From contig JAOLWQ010000004.1 of assembly GCA_028342535.1 (NCBI GenBank), positions 1 to 64,000 of the forward strand: a DNA stretch of 64,000 bases, written 5' to 3'. The position numbers and the translations under genes were made by a program. Positions 49,057 to 59,281 of this stretch are shown here, piece by piece (the first letter of the stretch is position 1; each line of letters opens with the position of its first letter). The notes under the pieces are model-generated. The model did not search any database. It was not told the origin of the DNA and saw only the letters and a program-made list of their open reading frames with translations. The stretch comes from Methylophilaceae bacterium (GTDB lineage: Bacteria; Pseudomonadota; Gammaproteobacteria; Burkholderiales; Methylophilaceae).

Positions 49057-49668
49057 ATGAAAAATCCATTAGATTCAATCAAAGGTACAATTATTGCAGG
49101 CTTAGTGCTGATATTAATTTCTCTCGTTTATCTTGATTGGGGTGAATTAAGTACGACCGGATTGCTCGGGGACGCGAGCTCTGCTTATTATGGATTTATG
49201 AGATTTTTTCATGTGATAGCCGGCACAGCATGGATCGGTCTTTTATATTATTTTAATTTTGTACAAGTACCTGCTTTAAAAGATGCAGCAGCTGACGGTA
49301 CGGGCGCAGGAATAACAAAGCACGTTGCTCCTTTAGCACTTTTATGGTTTAGATGGGCGGCTCTAGCTACATGGCTTGCTGGCGCAGCTTTATTAGGATC
49401 AAGTTTTACTGATACATTTTTGCTAAGTGATGGTTATGAAGCTATAGGTATCGGTTCTTGGATGGGAACAATTATGTTGTTTAATGTATGGGGCTTAATT
49501 TGGCCAAATCAGCAAAAGATACTAGGAATGAAAAAAGCTACTGATGATGAAAAAGTAAAAGCAAGACGAGTAGCACTTTTAGCGTCAAGAACTAATACTA
49601 TGTTATCAATACCAATGTTACTTCTGATGACTAATGGACTTTCTCATCGAGCATTGCTTGGTTTATAA
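49057..49668 (+). CDS. PuuD-like integral membrane protein without cytochrome domain
   Basis: 203 residues with five or six membrane segments. FHVIAGTAWIGLLYYFNFVQVP, the LALLWFRWAALATWLAG segment and GSWMGTIMLFNVWGLIWPNQQ match the membrane domain of proteins annotated as urate hydroxylase PuuD. In PuuD a cytochrome c domain follows; here the protein ends after the membrane part (LSHRALLGL). Its activity is therefore uncertain. AGGAG at 49043-49047 is a strong ribosome site, and an intrinsic terminator follows. Confidence 0.65.
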   Translation: MKNPLDSIKGTIIAGLVLILISLVYLDWGELSTTGLLGDASSAYYGFMRFFHVIAGTAWIGLLYYFNFVQVPALKDAAADGTGAGITKHVAPLALLWFRWAALATWLAGAALLGSSFTDTFLLSDGYEAIGIGSWMGTIMLFNVWGLIWPNQQKILGMKKATDDEKVKARRVALLASRTNTMLSIPMLLLMTNGLSHRALLGL

Positions 49669-49685
49669 TATATCTTAAAGGATGC

Positions 49686-49713
49686 AAAGGCGACTTTAAG
49701 TCGCCTTTTTTGT
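49686..49713 (+). terminator. Strong intrinsic terminator
   Basis: Stem AAAGGCGAC (49686-49694), a five-base loop TTTAA, stem GTCGCCTTT (49700-49708) and then T up to 49711 and more T. The nine-pair stem with a GC-rich core is the strongest hairpin I see in the window. It ends the PuuD-like gene, only 18 bases before the argD start. Confidence 0.85.
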
Positions 49714-49730
49714 TTGTACTATGAAACTTA

Positions 49731-50915
49731 ATGAATAAAAATTTGATGCCTACTTATAGCAGACTTCCTATTTCTTTTGAAAAAGGTAAGGGAGTGTGGG
49801 TGTTTGATAAGAACAAGACTAAATATTTAGATGGCTTATCTGGTATTGCAGTTAATACCTTGGGTCATAATCACCCAGGTCTCGTCAAGGCCATATCTAA
49901 TCAAGCTAAAAAATTAATACATATTTCAAATTACTATCATATTGAAGAGCAATCAGTGCTTGCTAATAAATTAGTAAAACTTTCAAAACTTTCCTCAGTA
50001 TTTTTTTGTAATTCTGGTTGCGAGGCAAATGAAGCAGCGATTAAATTAGCAAGGCTTCATGGGCATAAATTAGGTATTGATACCCCAAATATTATAGTTA
50101 TGGAGGGTGGATTTCATGGAAGGACAATGGGTACATTATCTGCGTCTGGTGGAAGAAAATACCAAGCAGGTTTTGAGCCATTAATGTCTGGATTTATCAG
50201 GGTACCTTTTGATAATATCGATTCAATTGAAAAGATTTCAGGTAAAAAAAATAAAGTTTCTGCAATTTTTGTTGAGCCAATACAAGGTGAGGGAGGGATA
50301 AATATACCGAACAATTTTAAGCAGTATTTAAAAAAATTAAGACAGATTTGCAATCAAAATAAATGGTTATTGATTTTTGATGAAGTTCAATGTGGAATTG
50401 GTAGAACTGGAAAATGGTTTGCTCACCAACATTCATCAGTTAAACCGGATGTCATGACCTTAGCGAAGGGGTTGGGTTCAGGAATGCCGATTGGTGCCTG
50501 TATTGCAAACAAAACTGCTACTCAACTTATGGAGCCAGGTAAGCACGGCTCAACTTTTGGTGGCAACCCACTAGCATGTTCTGCAGGTATTGCGACCTTA
50601 AATGCAATTGAAAAAGAATCTTTAATTAAAAATGCTTCTGAACAAGGATTATTGATAGTAAATATATTAAGAAAAGAATTTAAAAATAATAAGAATATTG
50701 TCTCAATAAGATCTTTAGGGCTTATGATTGGCATTGAGCTTAGATCACCTTGTAGTAAGTGTGTAAATATTGCGTTAGAAAAAAAACTTTTAATTAATGT
50801 TACTGCAGAGAATGTTATAAGACTTCTCCCACCATTGATTATAAACAAAACAGAAGCTAAATTGCTAGCTGATAGATTAACCAATGTAATTAAAACTTTC
50901 TTAAATAATTTATGA
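49731..50915 (+). CDS. argD: Acetylornithine aminotransferase
   Basis: 394 residues. A class III PLP aminotransferase: FFCNSGCEANEAAIKLAR for phosphate binding, LLIFDEVQCGIGRTG, and PLP lysine in TLAKGLGSGMPIGA. It makes N-acetylornithine in arginine synthesis and may also serve the diaminopimelate pathway. It opens the argD-argF-argG operon, with argF starting inside its end by four bases. Its ATG is very close to the terminator of the previous gene and has no clear ribosome site. Confidence 0.92.
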   Translation: MNKNLMPTYSRLPISFEKGKGVWVFDKNKTKYLDGLSGIAVNTLGHNHPGLVKAISNQAKKLIHISNYYHIEEQSVLANKLVKLSKLSSVFFCNSGCEANEAAIKLARLHGHKLGIDTPNIIVMEGGFHGRTMGTLSASGGRKYQAGFEPLMSGFIRVPFDNIDSIEKISGKKNKVSAIFVEPIQGEGGINIPNNFKQYLKKLRQICNQNKWLLIFDEVQCGIGRTGKWFAHQHSSVKPDVMTLAKGLGSGMPIGACIANKTATQLMEPGKHGSTFGGNPLACSAGIATLNAIEKESLIKNASEQGLLIVNILRKEFKNNKNIVSIRSLGLMIGIELRSPCSKCVNIALEKKLLINVTAENVIRLLPPLIINKTEAKLLADRLTNVIKTFLNNL

Positions 50916-51832
50916 ATAAGATAAAACATTTTTTGCAATTCAATGATTTTGAAAGAGAAGAAATTGATCTTTTATTCGATAAAACAAAGTGGATAAAAGA
51001 TCAGTATAAATCTTATAAAAAATATTTGCCTTTGGAAGATAGAACTCTTGTTATGATCTTTGAGAAGGCAAGTACAAGAACTAGACTTTCATTTGAAGCA
51101 GGAATGCATCAATTAGGAGGTACTGGTATATATTTAAACACAAGAGACTCTCAATTGGGAAGAGGTGAGCCAGTTGAGGACGCGGCGCAGGTAATATCAA
51201 GAATGTGTGATGCAGTTATGATTAGAACTTTTGAGCAAGATATAATTCAGAGGTTTGCAAAAAACTCAAGAGTACCTGTTATCAATGGACTTACTAATGA
51301 ATACCACCCTTGTCAGATTCTTGCAGATATCTTCACCTTCATCGAGAAGAGAGGCTCTATTCAAGGCAAGACCGTTGCTTGGATTGGTGATTCTAATAAT
51401 GTTTGTAATACATGGCTTCAAGCTGCAGAATTACTTGATTTCAATGTGCATGTGTCAACACCCAAAGGATATGAGGTTGAAGTTGAAAGAGCTGGTTTAT
51501 ATGATGATAAGCACTTCGAAGAATTTGAAGACCCAATGGATGCAGCAAAAGATGCTGACATTGTTACAACTGACGTATGGACTAGTATGGGTTTTGAATC
51601 AGAAAAAAAAGAGAGAATAAAAGACTTTACTGACTGGCAGGTTGATAGAGATATGATGGAGATTGCTGGGAAAGATGCATTGTTTATGCATTGCCTTCCT
51701 GCGCATAGAGGTGAAGAGGTAACTGCAGATGTGATTGATGGATCGCACAGTGTCGTTTGGGAAGAAGCAGAAAATAGACTTCATATTCAAAAAGCTCTTT
51801 TAGAATATTTGATATTAGGAAAAATTAAATGA
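50912..51832 (+). CDS. argF: Ornithine carbamoyltransferase
   Basis: 306 residues. The carbamoyl-phosphate motif STRTRLSFE and the ornithine motif [12 protein letters not shown] are present, with [16 protein letters not shown] between. It forms citrulline from ornithine and carbamoyl phosphate. It overlaps both argD and argG by four bases (ATGA), so the three are translated as a coupled set. Confidence 0.95.
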   Translation: MNKIKHFLQFNDFEREEIDLLFDKTKWIKDQYKSYKKYLPLEDRTLVMIFEKASTRTRLSFEAGMHQLGGTGIYLNTRDSQLGRGEPVEDAAQVISRMCDAVMIRTFEQDIIQRFAKNSRVPVINGLTNEYHPCQILADIFTFIEKRGSIQGKTVAWIGDSNNVCNTWLQAAELLDFNVHVSTPKGYEVEVERAGLYDDKHFEEFEDPMDAAKDADIVTTDVWTSMGFESEKKERIKDFTDWQVDRDMMEIAGKDALFMHCLPAHRGEEVTADVIDGSHSVVWEEAENRLHIQKALLEYLILGKIK

Positions 51833-53046
51833 TAAAAGATGTAAAGAAAATTGTACTTGCATACTCTGGAGGTTTAGACACATCAGTAATTTTGAAGTGG
51901 CTTCAGCAAAAATACCAATGTGAAGTTGTTACTTTTACAGCTGATTTAGGACAAGGTGAAGAAATTGAGCCTGCTAGAGAAAAAGCAAAGGCTGCTGGGG
52001 TTAAAGAAATTTTTATTGAAGATTTAAGAGAGGAATTTGTTAGGGATTTTGTTTTTCCAATGTTCAGAGCAAATACGGTTTATGAGGGCGATTATCTCCT
52101 TGGAACTTCAATAGCAAGGCCACTAATAGCAAAAAGATTAATTGAAATTGCAAAAGAAACGGATAGTAATAGTATTGCTCATGGTTCAACAGGCAAGGGA
52201 AATGATCAAGTTAGGTTTGAATTAGGAGCTTATGCTTTAAATCCAGATATTAAGATTATTGCACCTTGGAGAGAATGGGATCTTTTGAGTAGAGAAAAAT
52301 TAATTAAATTTGCTCAGGACAATAATATACCAGTAGATATGAAACATAAGGATGGAGGAAGTCCTTATAGTATGGATGCTAATCTTTTACATATTTCTTA
52401 TGAGGGTAGAGATTTAGAGGACCCCTCTGTAACGCCCGAAGAGAGTATGTGGAGGTGGACTAATAGCCTAAAGAGTGCACCAGATAACCCAGAAGAAATA
52501 ACTATTGAGTTTAAAAATGGCGATCCTGTAGGGTTAAATGGTAAAAATCTTAAATCGCACGAAATTCTTCATCAATTAAATAAAATTGGTGGGAATCATG
52601 GTGTAGGTAGACTGGATTTAGTTGAAAATAGATTTGTTGGAATGAAGTCGAGAGGTTGTTACGAAACTCCTGGTGGTGCTATTTTATTAAAAGCACATCG
52701 AGCAATAGAGTCATTAACTTTGGATAGGGAGGAAGCACATTTAAAAGATGAGTTAATGCCTAAATATGCTTCATTAATTTATAACGGATTTTGGTGGGCG
52801 CCAGAAAGATTAGCTCTTCAAGCTCTAATTGATACTACTCAAGTCAAGGTTAATGGGTGGGTTAAAATAAGTTTATACAAAGGAAACGTTACTATTTTAG
52901 GTAGAGATAGTGATAATTCATTATTCGACTCAAATATAGCAACATTTGAGGATGATAGAGGAGCTTATGATCAAAAAGATGCAGAAGGATTTATCAAAAT
53001 AAATGCATTAAGAATGAGGATAGCAGCAAAAAAAATTAAAAAGTAA
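51829..53046 (+). CDS. argG: Argininosuccinate synthase
   Basis: 405 residues. N-type ATP pyrophosphatase loop [16 protein letters not shown] at the N-terminus and [17 protein letters not shown]. It joins citrulline and aspartate with ATP. No argH follows; the next gene is yajQ, 16 bases downstream, preceded by AGAGGAA as ribosome site. Confidence 0.96.
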   Translation: MIKDVKKIVLAYSGGLDTSVILKWLQQKYQCEVVTFTADLGQGEEIEPAREKAKAAGVKEIFIEDLREEFVRDFVFPMFRANTVYEGDYLLGTSIARPLIAKRLIEIAKETDSNSIAHGSTGKGNDQVRFELGAYALNPDIKIIAPWREWDLLSREKLIKFAQDNNIPVDMKHKDGGSPYSMDANLLHISYEGRDLEDPSVTPEESMWRWTNSLKSAPDNPEEITIEFKNGDPVGLNGKNLKSHEILHQLNKIGGNHGVGRLDLVENRFVGMKSRGCYETPGGAILLKAHRAIESLTLDREEAHLKDELMPKYASLIYNGFWWAPERLALQALIDTTQVKVNGWVKISLYKGNVTILGRDSDNSLFDSNIATFEDDRGAYDQKDAEGFIKINALRMRIAAKKIKK

Positions 53047-53062
53047 ATTAGAGGAATTTAAC

Positions 53063-53557
53063 ATGCCTACATTTGACATAACATCAGAAGCAAATATAGT
53101 AAATATTAAGAATGCTGTTGATGTATCTATGAGAATGATTGATAACCGCTACGACTTTAAGGGGACCACTGCTAAAGTCGAGTTTATGGAGAAGGAAATG
53201 ATTATTAACTTATTTGGTGATTCTGAATTTCAATTAAATCAAATTAAAGATATTTTATTTCCCACAATGGAAAAAAAAGAAGCTGATAGTTCAAAGAGGA
53301 TTACTGCTGAAACTATTGAATCAGTTTCTGGAAATAAATCTAAGCAAATATTAAAAATTAAGAATGGGATAGATATAGATTTGGCCAAACAAATTGTTAA
53401 AACAATAAAAGAGTCAAAAAGTAAAACACAGGCTAGCATTCAAGGAGATGCAGTAAGGGTTTCAGGTGGCAAGCGAGATATACTCCAAGAATGCATTTCC
53501 TTAGTAAAATCAAAACATACGGACTTCCCCTTGAGTTTCGGTAACTTTCGGGATTAG
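53063..53557 (+). CDS. yajQ: YajQ family nucleotide-binding protein
   Basis: 164 residues, family length (UPF0234). The fold is two ferredoxin-like halves; motifs are the N-terminal PTFDITSEANIVNIKNAVD, NRYDFKGT and QGDAVRVSGGKRDILQE. Relatives bind GTP or cyclic di-GMP and nucleic acids. It follows argG by 16 bases and ends four bases before the leuC GTG start. Confidence 0.93.
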   Translation: MPTFDITSEANIVNIKNAVDVSMRMIDNRYDFKGTTAKVEFMEKEMIINLFGDSEFQLNQIKDILFPTMEKKEADSSKRITAETIESVSGNKSKQILKIKNGIDIDLAKQIVKTIKESKSKTQASIQGDAVRVSGGKRDILQECISLVKSKHTDFPLSFGNFRD

Positions 53558-53561
53558 TTGA

Positions 53562-54962
53562 GTGGGAATATCTCTTTATGAAAAAGTGTTTAATCGGCAT
53601 GTTGTTCGAAAGGAGACCGATACTTATTTATTATATATAGATAGACATTTAGTTCATGAAGTTACAAGCCCTCAAGCGTTTGAAGGAATTCGTATGGCAA
53701 ATAGAGAAATTTGGAGTAAAAATTCTATTCTTGCTGTTCCTGATCATAACGTTCCAACAACTGACAGAAATATTCAAATTGAAGATCCTATTTCGAAAAT
53801 TCAAGTAGATACACTCGATAAAAATTGCGAAGAGTTTGATTTACTTCAATTCAAAATGAATGATCAACGTCAAGGAATTGTGCATGTTGTTGGCCCAGAA
53901 CAAGGGTCAACATTGCCAGGTATGACTATTGTATGCGGCGATTCTCATACTAGTACTCATGGTGCATTTGGTGCAATAGCTATGGGAATTGGCACCTCAG
54001 AAGTTGAGCATGTTTTAGCAACCCAGTGCTTAATAGTGAATAAATTTAAAACAATGAGAATTATTGTAAATGGCGACCTTCAAAATAGTGTCACAGCAAA
54101 AGATATTGCTTTATCGATAATTGGCAAAATTGGCACTGCTGGCGGAAATGGCCATGCGATTGAATTTTCAGGAACTACAATAGAATCACTATCCATGGAA
54201 GGGAGAATGACACTTTGCAATATGGCTATTGAGGCAGGGTCAAGGGTTGGCTTAATAGGGGTTGATAATAAAACTATTGAGTACATTAAAGACAAACCAC
54301 TAGCCCCTAAAGGGGAGTTATGGGAAAAAGCTAAAAAAGATTGGTTAGATTTAGTAAGTGATGAAGATGCAAAATTTGATTCTGAAATTGAAATTGATGG
54401 AAGCTTAATTGAACCTCAAGTTACCTGGGGTACTTCGCCTGAGATGGTTGCAAGCATTACAAGTAAAATTCCAAATCCAGTTAATTGTAAAGATAAAACC
54501 GTAACTTCTAGTTATGAAATAGCATTAAAATATATGGATTTAAAACCTGAGACACCAATCAATCAAATCTCTATTGATAAAGTCTTCATTGGCTCTTGTA
54601 CTAATTCTAGAATTGAGGATTTAAGGGCTGCTGCAGATATTGTGGGAACAAAAAAAATTGCGAAAAATATAAAATTAGCGTTAGTTGTTCCAGGTTCTGG
54701 TTTGGTCAAAATACAAGCTGAATTAGAGGGTTTAGACAAAATTTTTAAAAGCGCTGGATTCGAGTGGCGTGAACCAGGATGCTCAATGTGCTTAGCAATG
54801 AATGCGGATAAACTGGGGAATGGTGAAAGATGTGCATCGACGTCTAATAGAAATTTTGAAGGAAGGCAGGGTCAAGGTGGGAGAACTCACTTAGTGAGTC
54901 CACAAATGGCAGCAGCAGCAGCTATCTATGGAAAATTTATTGATATTAGAGAACTTAATTAA
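53562..54962 (+). CDS. leuC: 3-isopropylmalate dehydratase, large subunit
   Basis: 466 residues. The 4Fe-4S cysteines are visible in [13 protein letters not shown] and [12 protein letters not shown]; substrate-site motifs [15 protein letters not shown] and [16 protein letters not shown] are intact. With LeuD it isomerises 2- to 3-isopropylmalate in leucine synthesis. The start is GTG at 53562, giving the usual short N-terminus ([11 protein letters not shown]). It shares one base with the leuD ATG (TAATG). Confidence 0.96.
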   Translation: MGISLYEKVFNRHVVRKETDTYLLYIDRHLVHEVTSPQAFEGIRMANREIWSKNSILAVPDHNVPTTDRNIQIEDPISKIQVDTLDKNCEEFDLLQFKMNDQRQGIVHVVGPEQGSTLPGMTIVCGDSHTSTHGAFGAIAMGIGTSEVEHVLATQCLIVNKFKTMRIIVNGDLQNSVTAKDIALSIIGKIGTAGGNGHAIEFSGTTIESLSMEGRMTLCNMAIEAGSRVGLIGVDNKTIEYIKDKPLAPKGELWEKAKKDWLDLVSDEDAKFDSEIEIDGSLIEPQVTWGTSPEMVASITSKIPNPVNCKDKTVTSSYEIALKYMDLKPETPINQISIDKVFIGSCTNSRIEDLRAAADIVGTKKIAKNIKLALVVPGSGLVKIQAELEGLDKIFKSAGFEWREPGCSMCLAMNADKLGNGERCASTSNRNFEGRQGQGGRTHLVSPQMAAAAAIYGKFIDIRELN

Positions 54963-55600
54963 TGGAGCCGTTAAATTTACATAAAGGCATTGTAATACCT
55001 TTGGATAGAGCAAATGTAGACACAGATGCAATAATTCCAAAGCAGTTTTTAAAATCTATCAAGAAATCTGGATTTGGTCCTAACTTATTTGATGAGTGGC
55101 GTTACTTAGATCATGGAGAGCCAGGTCTAGATAATTCAAAAAGAAAAATTAATAAAGATTTTGTTTTGAATTTAGCTAGATATAAAAATGGATCAATCCT
55201 TATTGCAAGAGAGAATTTTGGGTGCGGTTCGAGCAGAGAGCATGCTCCATGGGCACTCTTAGATTTTGGAATTAGAGTTGTAATAGCCTCAAGTTTTGCC
55301 GATATATTTTATGGAAATTGTTTTAAAAATGGCATCCTTCCAATTACTTTAGAAAAAACTATCATGGATCAAGTGTTCACTAAAGTGCAAAATAAAGTTG
55401 GGTATGAAATAACTGTTAATCTAGAAAAGCAAAAAATATATGACGATAGTGAAATAGCACATTTTGAAATAGATAGTTTTAAGAAATCATGCTTAATGGA
55501 TGGGTTAGATGATATTGGATTAACTCTAAAAAATAAAATTGATATTCAAAATTTTGAAAAAAAATACCAGGAAATTTTTCCTTGGTTAAAAGGTGGGTGA
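54962..55600 (+). CDS. leuD: 3-isopropylmalate dehydratase, small subunit
   Basis: 212 residues. Swivel-domain motifs are [29 protein letters not shown] and [17 protein letters not shown]. It completes the LeuCD enzyme. Its start overlaps the leuC stop by one base. The true leuB start is eight bases beyond its stop. Confidence 0.96.
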   Translation: MEPLNLHKGIVIPLDRANVDTDAIIPKQFLKSIKKSGFGPNLFDEWRYLDHGEPGLDNSKRKINKDFVLNLARYKNGSILIARENFGCGSSREHAPWALLDFGIRVVIASSFADIFYGNCFKNGILPITLEKTIMDQVFTKVQNKVGYEITVNLEKQKIYDDSEIAHFEIDSFKKSCLMDGLDDIGLTLKNKIDIQNFEKKYQEIFPWLKGG

Positions 55601-55607
55601 AAAAATA

Positions 55608-56669
55608 ATGAAAATTGCAGTCTTACCAGGAGATGGAATAGGCCCAGAAATTATTAATCAAGCTGTAAAAGTTTTAAAAGCCATAAATTTAGAAGATTGT
55701 GTGGAATATGCCCCTATTGGAGGCGCAGGTTTCGATGAATTTAATGACCCCCTTCCAAAATCAACTCTTGATCTAGCTATTTCTGCAGACGCAATTTTAC
55801 TTGGAGCAGTAGGTGATTGGAAATATGATAAATTACCAAGAGATATGAGACCTGAAAGAGGCTTGCTTAGAATTCGAAAATCTTTAAATTTATTTGCAAA
55901 CTTAAGGCCAGCTATTATGTTTTCGGAGTTAATTCACGCCTCAACCTTAAAATCTGAGTTTGTTTCTGATTTAGATATAATGATTATAAGAGAGTTGACA
56001 GGTGATATTTATTTTGGAGAACCAAGAGGTATCAGTAAAAATAAAAAGAATGAACGTGAGGGCTTAAATACGATGCGATATTCTGAACCTGAGATCATTA
56101 GAATTGCTCATGTTGCGTTTAAGACCGCCTTAAAAAGATCAAAAAAATTATGCTCTGTAGATAAAGCAAATGTCTTGGAGGCAACTGAGCTGTGGAGAGA
56201 GGTTGTTATTCAGATAGGGAAAGAGTATCCAGAAGTTGAATTATCTCATATGTACGTTGACAATGCGGCAATGCAATTAGTTAAGAACCCAAAACAGTTC
56301 GACGTTATTGTTACTGGTAATATTTTTGGAGACATATTATCTGATCAAGCTTCGATGTTGACTGGATCTATAGGAATGCTTCCATCTGCATCATTGGATG
56401 CAAAAAATAAAGGTATGTATGAGCCAAGCCATGGTTCTGCACCAGATATTGCTGGCCAGGATAAAGCTAATCCATTAGCTACTATTTTATCGCTAGCAAT
56501 GATGTTTAAATATACATTTAATGATCAAAACAAATTTAATTTAATAGAAAATGCAGTGAAAAAGACCCTAAATGATGGATTTAGAACAGAGGATATATTT
56601 TCCAAAGGCACCAATCTTGTTGGGTGTGAGGAAATGGGTAATAAAGTTATTGAAAGGTTAGAAGTTTAA
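55608..56669 (+). CDS. leuB: 3-isopropylmalate dehydrogenase
   Basis: 353 residues from ATG 55608. Motifs are [11 protein letters not shown] at the start, [30 protein letters not shown] and the metal/NAD region [25 protein letters not shown]. It oxidises and decarboxylates 3-isopropylmalate. A GTG at 55593 would add five residues, but the ATG matches the family start and is preceded by GGTGGGTG. It is followed by asd after one base. Confidence 0.95.
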   Translation: MKIAVLPGDGIGPEIINQAVKVLKAINLEDCVEYAPIGGAGFDEFNDPLPKSTLDLAISADAILLGAVGDWKYDKLPRDMRPERGLLRIRKSLNLFANLRPAIMFSELIHASTLKSEFVSDLDIMIIRELTGDIYFGEPRGISKNKKNEREGLNTMRYSEPEIIRIAHVAFKTALKRSKKLCSVDKANVLEATELWREVVIQIGKEYPEVELSHMYVDNAAMQLVKNPKQFDVIVTGNIFGDILSDQASMLTGSIGMLPSASLDAKNKGMYEPSHGSAPDIAGQDKANPLATILSLAMMFKYTFNDQNKFNLIENAVKKTLNDGFRTEDIFSKGTNLVGCEEMGNKVIERLEV

Positions 56670-56670
56670 T

Positions 56671-57801
56671 ATGAGAAAAGTTGGATTTATTGGATGGCGG
56701 GGTATGGTTGGTTCAGTTTTGATTAAACGTATGATTGAAGAATCAGATTTTAGTGACTTTGACTCTTATTTTTTTTCTACATCACAAGCAGGGCAAAAAA
56801 ATCCTGAATGGAATATAAGTTTTAAAAATGAAACTTTAATTGATGCTTTTGATATTCAGGAATTATCTAAAATGGACATTCTTATGTCCTGCCAAGGCGG
56901 TGAATATACAAGTAAAGTTTTTTCACAATTAAGAAATATAAAGTGGGAAGGGCATTGGATTGATGCGGCATCAACTCTTCGAATGAAAGAAGATTCATTG
57001 ATTGTTTTAGATCCTATCAATAAAAAGTCGATTGATAAGGCATACGATTCTGGAATTAAGAACTGGGTTGGTGGTAATTGTACAGTTTCATTAATGCTTT
57101 TAGCAATAAGCGGATTGTTAGAAAAAAATCTAATAGATTGGGTTTCTTCAATGACTTATCAGGCTGCGAGTGGAGCCGGTGCAAATAATATGAGAGAGTT
57201 ACTTATCCAAATGGGCCAAATCCATTCCTCAGTATCAGATGATCTTGATGGGCATAATTTAAACATTCTTGATGTCGATAATAAAGCTTTACAAGCAATG
57301 AACTCAGAAAAATTTCAAAAGAGTAATTTTCAGGTACCACTTGCAGGCAATTTAATTCCATGGATTGATGAAGATTTAAATAATGGTCAGAGCCGTGAAG
57401 AGTGGAAGGGGCAATCTGAAACTAATAAAATTTTAGCAATAGACTTTAATCCAATTAAAGTTGATGGTTTATGTGTTCGAATTGCAACAATGAGATCACA
57501 TTGTCAAGCTTTGACATTAAAGCTTAATAAGAATATTCCAATTGAAGAAATAAATGACATAATTGCCAATGGAAATGAATGGATTAAGTTTATTCCAAAC
57601 AAAAAAGAACAATCAGTAAACTTATTAAGCCCAGCTCAGGTTTCAGGTAAACTAAATATAGCTGTGGGAAGAGTTAGAAAGTTAGATATTGATCAAAATT
57701 GTATATCTATTTTTACGGTTGGGGATCAGTTATTATGGGGAGCTGCTGAACCCATCAGGCGAATGTTAAAAATACTTATTAACAAAGGAAATAGTAAGTA
57801 A
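56671..57801 (+). CDS. asd: Aspartate-semialdehyde dehydrogenase
   Basis: 376 residues. Dinucleotide-binding VGFIGWRGMVGSVL at the N-terminus and the active-site cysteine in GGNCTVSLMLLAISGL. It makes aspartate semialdehyde for lysine, methionine, threonine and diaminopimelate. Its stop shares one base with the fimV start (TAATG). The leuB-asd-fimV order is typical of beta- and some gammaproteobacteria. Confidence 0.95.
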   Translation: MRKVGFIGWRGMVGSVLIKRMIEESDFSDFDSYFFSTSQAGQKNPEWNISFKNETLIDAFDIQELSKMDILMSCQGGEYTSKVFSQLRNIKWEGHWIDAASTLRMKEDSLIVLDPINKKSIDKAYDSGIKNWVGGNCTVSLMLLAISGLLEKNLIDWVSSMTYQAASGAGANNMRELLIQMGQIHSSVSDDLDGHNLNILDVDNKALQAMNSEKFQKSNFQVPLAGNLIPWIDEDLNNGQSREEWKGQSETNKILAIDFNPIKVDGLCVRIATMRSHCQALTLKLNKNIPIEEINDIIANGNEWIKFIPNKKEQSVNLLSPAQVSGKLNIAVGRVRKLDIDQNCISIFTVGDQLLWGAAEPIRRMLKILINKGNSK

Positions 57802-59267
57802 TGAAACTTAAACTATCAATTGCACTTGTTTTTATAATTTTTACTTCTAGCAATCTATTTGCTCTTACCCTGGGTAAAATGCAAGTTAGCTCAAAGCAAG
57901 ATGAGCCATTAAAGGCAATTATCGATGTTGTTTTTTCTAAAGGCGATAAAGCGTCAAATTTAAAACCAGCGATTGCTTCAAAAGCAAATTATGAAGCAAA
58001 TGGCTTGTCAAGACTTTCCATTCATTCAGATATAAAAATTATATTAAAAGAAGATGCAACTGGTGCGAAAATATTTTTAACAAGTATAGAAGCAGTAAAA
58101 GACCCTTTTTTAGATTTATTAATTCAAATTGATTCAGAAAAAGGAAGAGTTTATAAAGAATATACTGTTCTTTTGGAACCACCTTCACAAAAAAAAGTTA
58201 TAGAAGTTATAAAGAATAAAGATGAAAAGATTGAGATTAAAAATGAAGTGGTAAAAGCTAAAGTCGACTCAATTAAAACTGTTGAACAAGATATAGATCC
58301 GGCTAAAAAAGAAAAAGAAGTAAAAAAAGAAAAAGAAGTCAAAAAAGAAACAAAACTTAGTTCAAAAACTATTAAACCTTCACGAGGGAAGACTCTTTAT
58401 CAGATTGCAAGAGAAAATAAGCCTTCAGGCGTGACGACTGAACAAATGGTATTGGCTATCTATCAAAATAACCCCAAAGCATTTTCTGAAGATAATGTTA
58501 ATACTTTAATAGGGAATAAAAAATTAAAAATCCCACCTCTAACATATTTTGAAAATCATTCACACCTTGAAGCTAGAAAAATACTTAGAGATCAAAATAT
58601 TAAATGGAAAAGTAAATCAAAAAAAATAGTTAAACCTATAAAAATAAAAGAAGCTGTAAAGAAAAATATAATTGATGACAAAAGTGCTAAAAAAATTAAT
58701 CAGTTAGAAAAAGAACTTTTTGAAGCTAAAAAGAAATTAGAGGAAATTGAAGAACTAAAAATTAAATCTAAAAATGATTCAACTAAAAAACTAGAGAAAC
58801 TTTCTAATCAAAAGCAAGCTACCTTAAAAGCAGATCTTGCTAATGAAGAAAAAGTTGTACAGGCGCCTGCAGAAATAAAAGATGACGGTGTTTTTGTTTC
58901 ATCTATATCTGATATCGATGAAAATAAAATTGAAGAAACCATAATTAAGCAAAATGATAATAATGGGCTTCAAACAATTCATATTTTATTGCTTGTTTTG
59001 TTCTTTATTCTTTTATTTGGTTTAATTGTTCTTATATCTCGAAGGAAAGAAAGTGAAAAGAACCAGACATTAAGAAGCTTTGTAAATGAAAATAATGACC
59101 CTAATCCAGCTGATGAATATCCTGAAGAAGTAAAAAATGAAAATGAATTTTTACAAAATATTCAACCCTCTGAGCCATCTATTAAATCTGAGAATGATGC
59201 TAAATCTGAAGAGCAAGGAAGTGATAAAAGTAAAAAAAATTATCTACCCGTAGCAGATGATGATTAA
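57801..59267 (+). CDS. fimV: FimV-like protein, short form
   Basis: 488 residues. Signal peptide (about 1-21), an N-terminal FimV domain (LGKMQVSSKQDEPLKAIIDV) and a long Lys/Glu-rich linker. A LysM-like peptidoglycan-binding unit lies near 193-250 (GKTLYQIARENKPSG), then a coiled coil, one membrane segment (about 393-413) and an acidic tail. Full FimV proteins exceed 850 residues and end in a TPR domain, which is missing here. It probably organises the cell pole or type IV pilus parts. The linker carries an 18-base tandem repeat. Confidence 0.8.
   Translation: MKLKLSIALVFIIFTSSNLFALTLGKMQVSSKQDEPLKAIIDVVFSKGDKASNLKPAIASKANYEANGLSRLSIHSDIKIILKEDATGAKIFLTSIEAVKDPFLDLLIQIDSEKGRVYKEYTVLLEPPSQKKVIEVIKNKDEKIEIKNEVVKAKVDSIKTVEQDIDPAKKEKEVKKEKEVKKETKLSSKTIKPSRGKTLYQIARENKPSGVTTEQMVLAIYQNNPKAFSEDNVNTLIGNKKLKIPPLTYFENHSHLEARKILRDQNIKWKSKSKKIVKPIKIKEAVKKNIIDDKSAKKINQLEKELFEAKKKLEEIEELKIKSKNDSTKKLEKLSNQKQATLKADLANEEKVVQAPAEIKDDGVFVSSISDIDENKIEETIIKQNDNNGLQTIHILLLVLFFILLFGLIVLISRRKESEKNQTLRSFVNENNDPNPADEYPEEVKNENEFLQNIQPSEPSIKSENDAKSEEQGSDKSKKNYLPVADDD
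58305..58349 (+). repeat. 18-bp tandem repeat in the fimV linker, about 2.5 copies
   Basis: The unit AAAAAAGAAAAAGAAGTN occurs at 58305-58322 and 58323-58340 and again as a half copy to 58349. It encodes KKEKEV repeated. Being a multiple of three, copy changes keep the frame. It is a purine-only strand, which favours slippage. Confidence 0.85.
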
Positions 59268-59281
59268 ATTATAGATTTAAT

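Noticed and set aside
50522-50938. 138-codon minus-strand frame inside argD
   Set aside because: It lies wholly antisense to argD with no family resemblance; the composition is that of a shadow frame.
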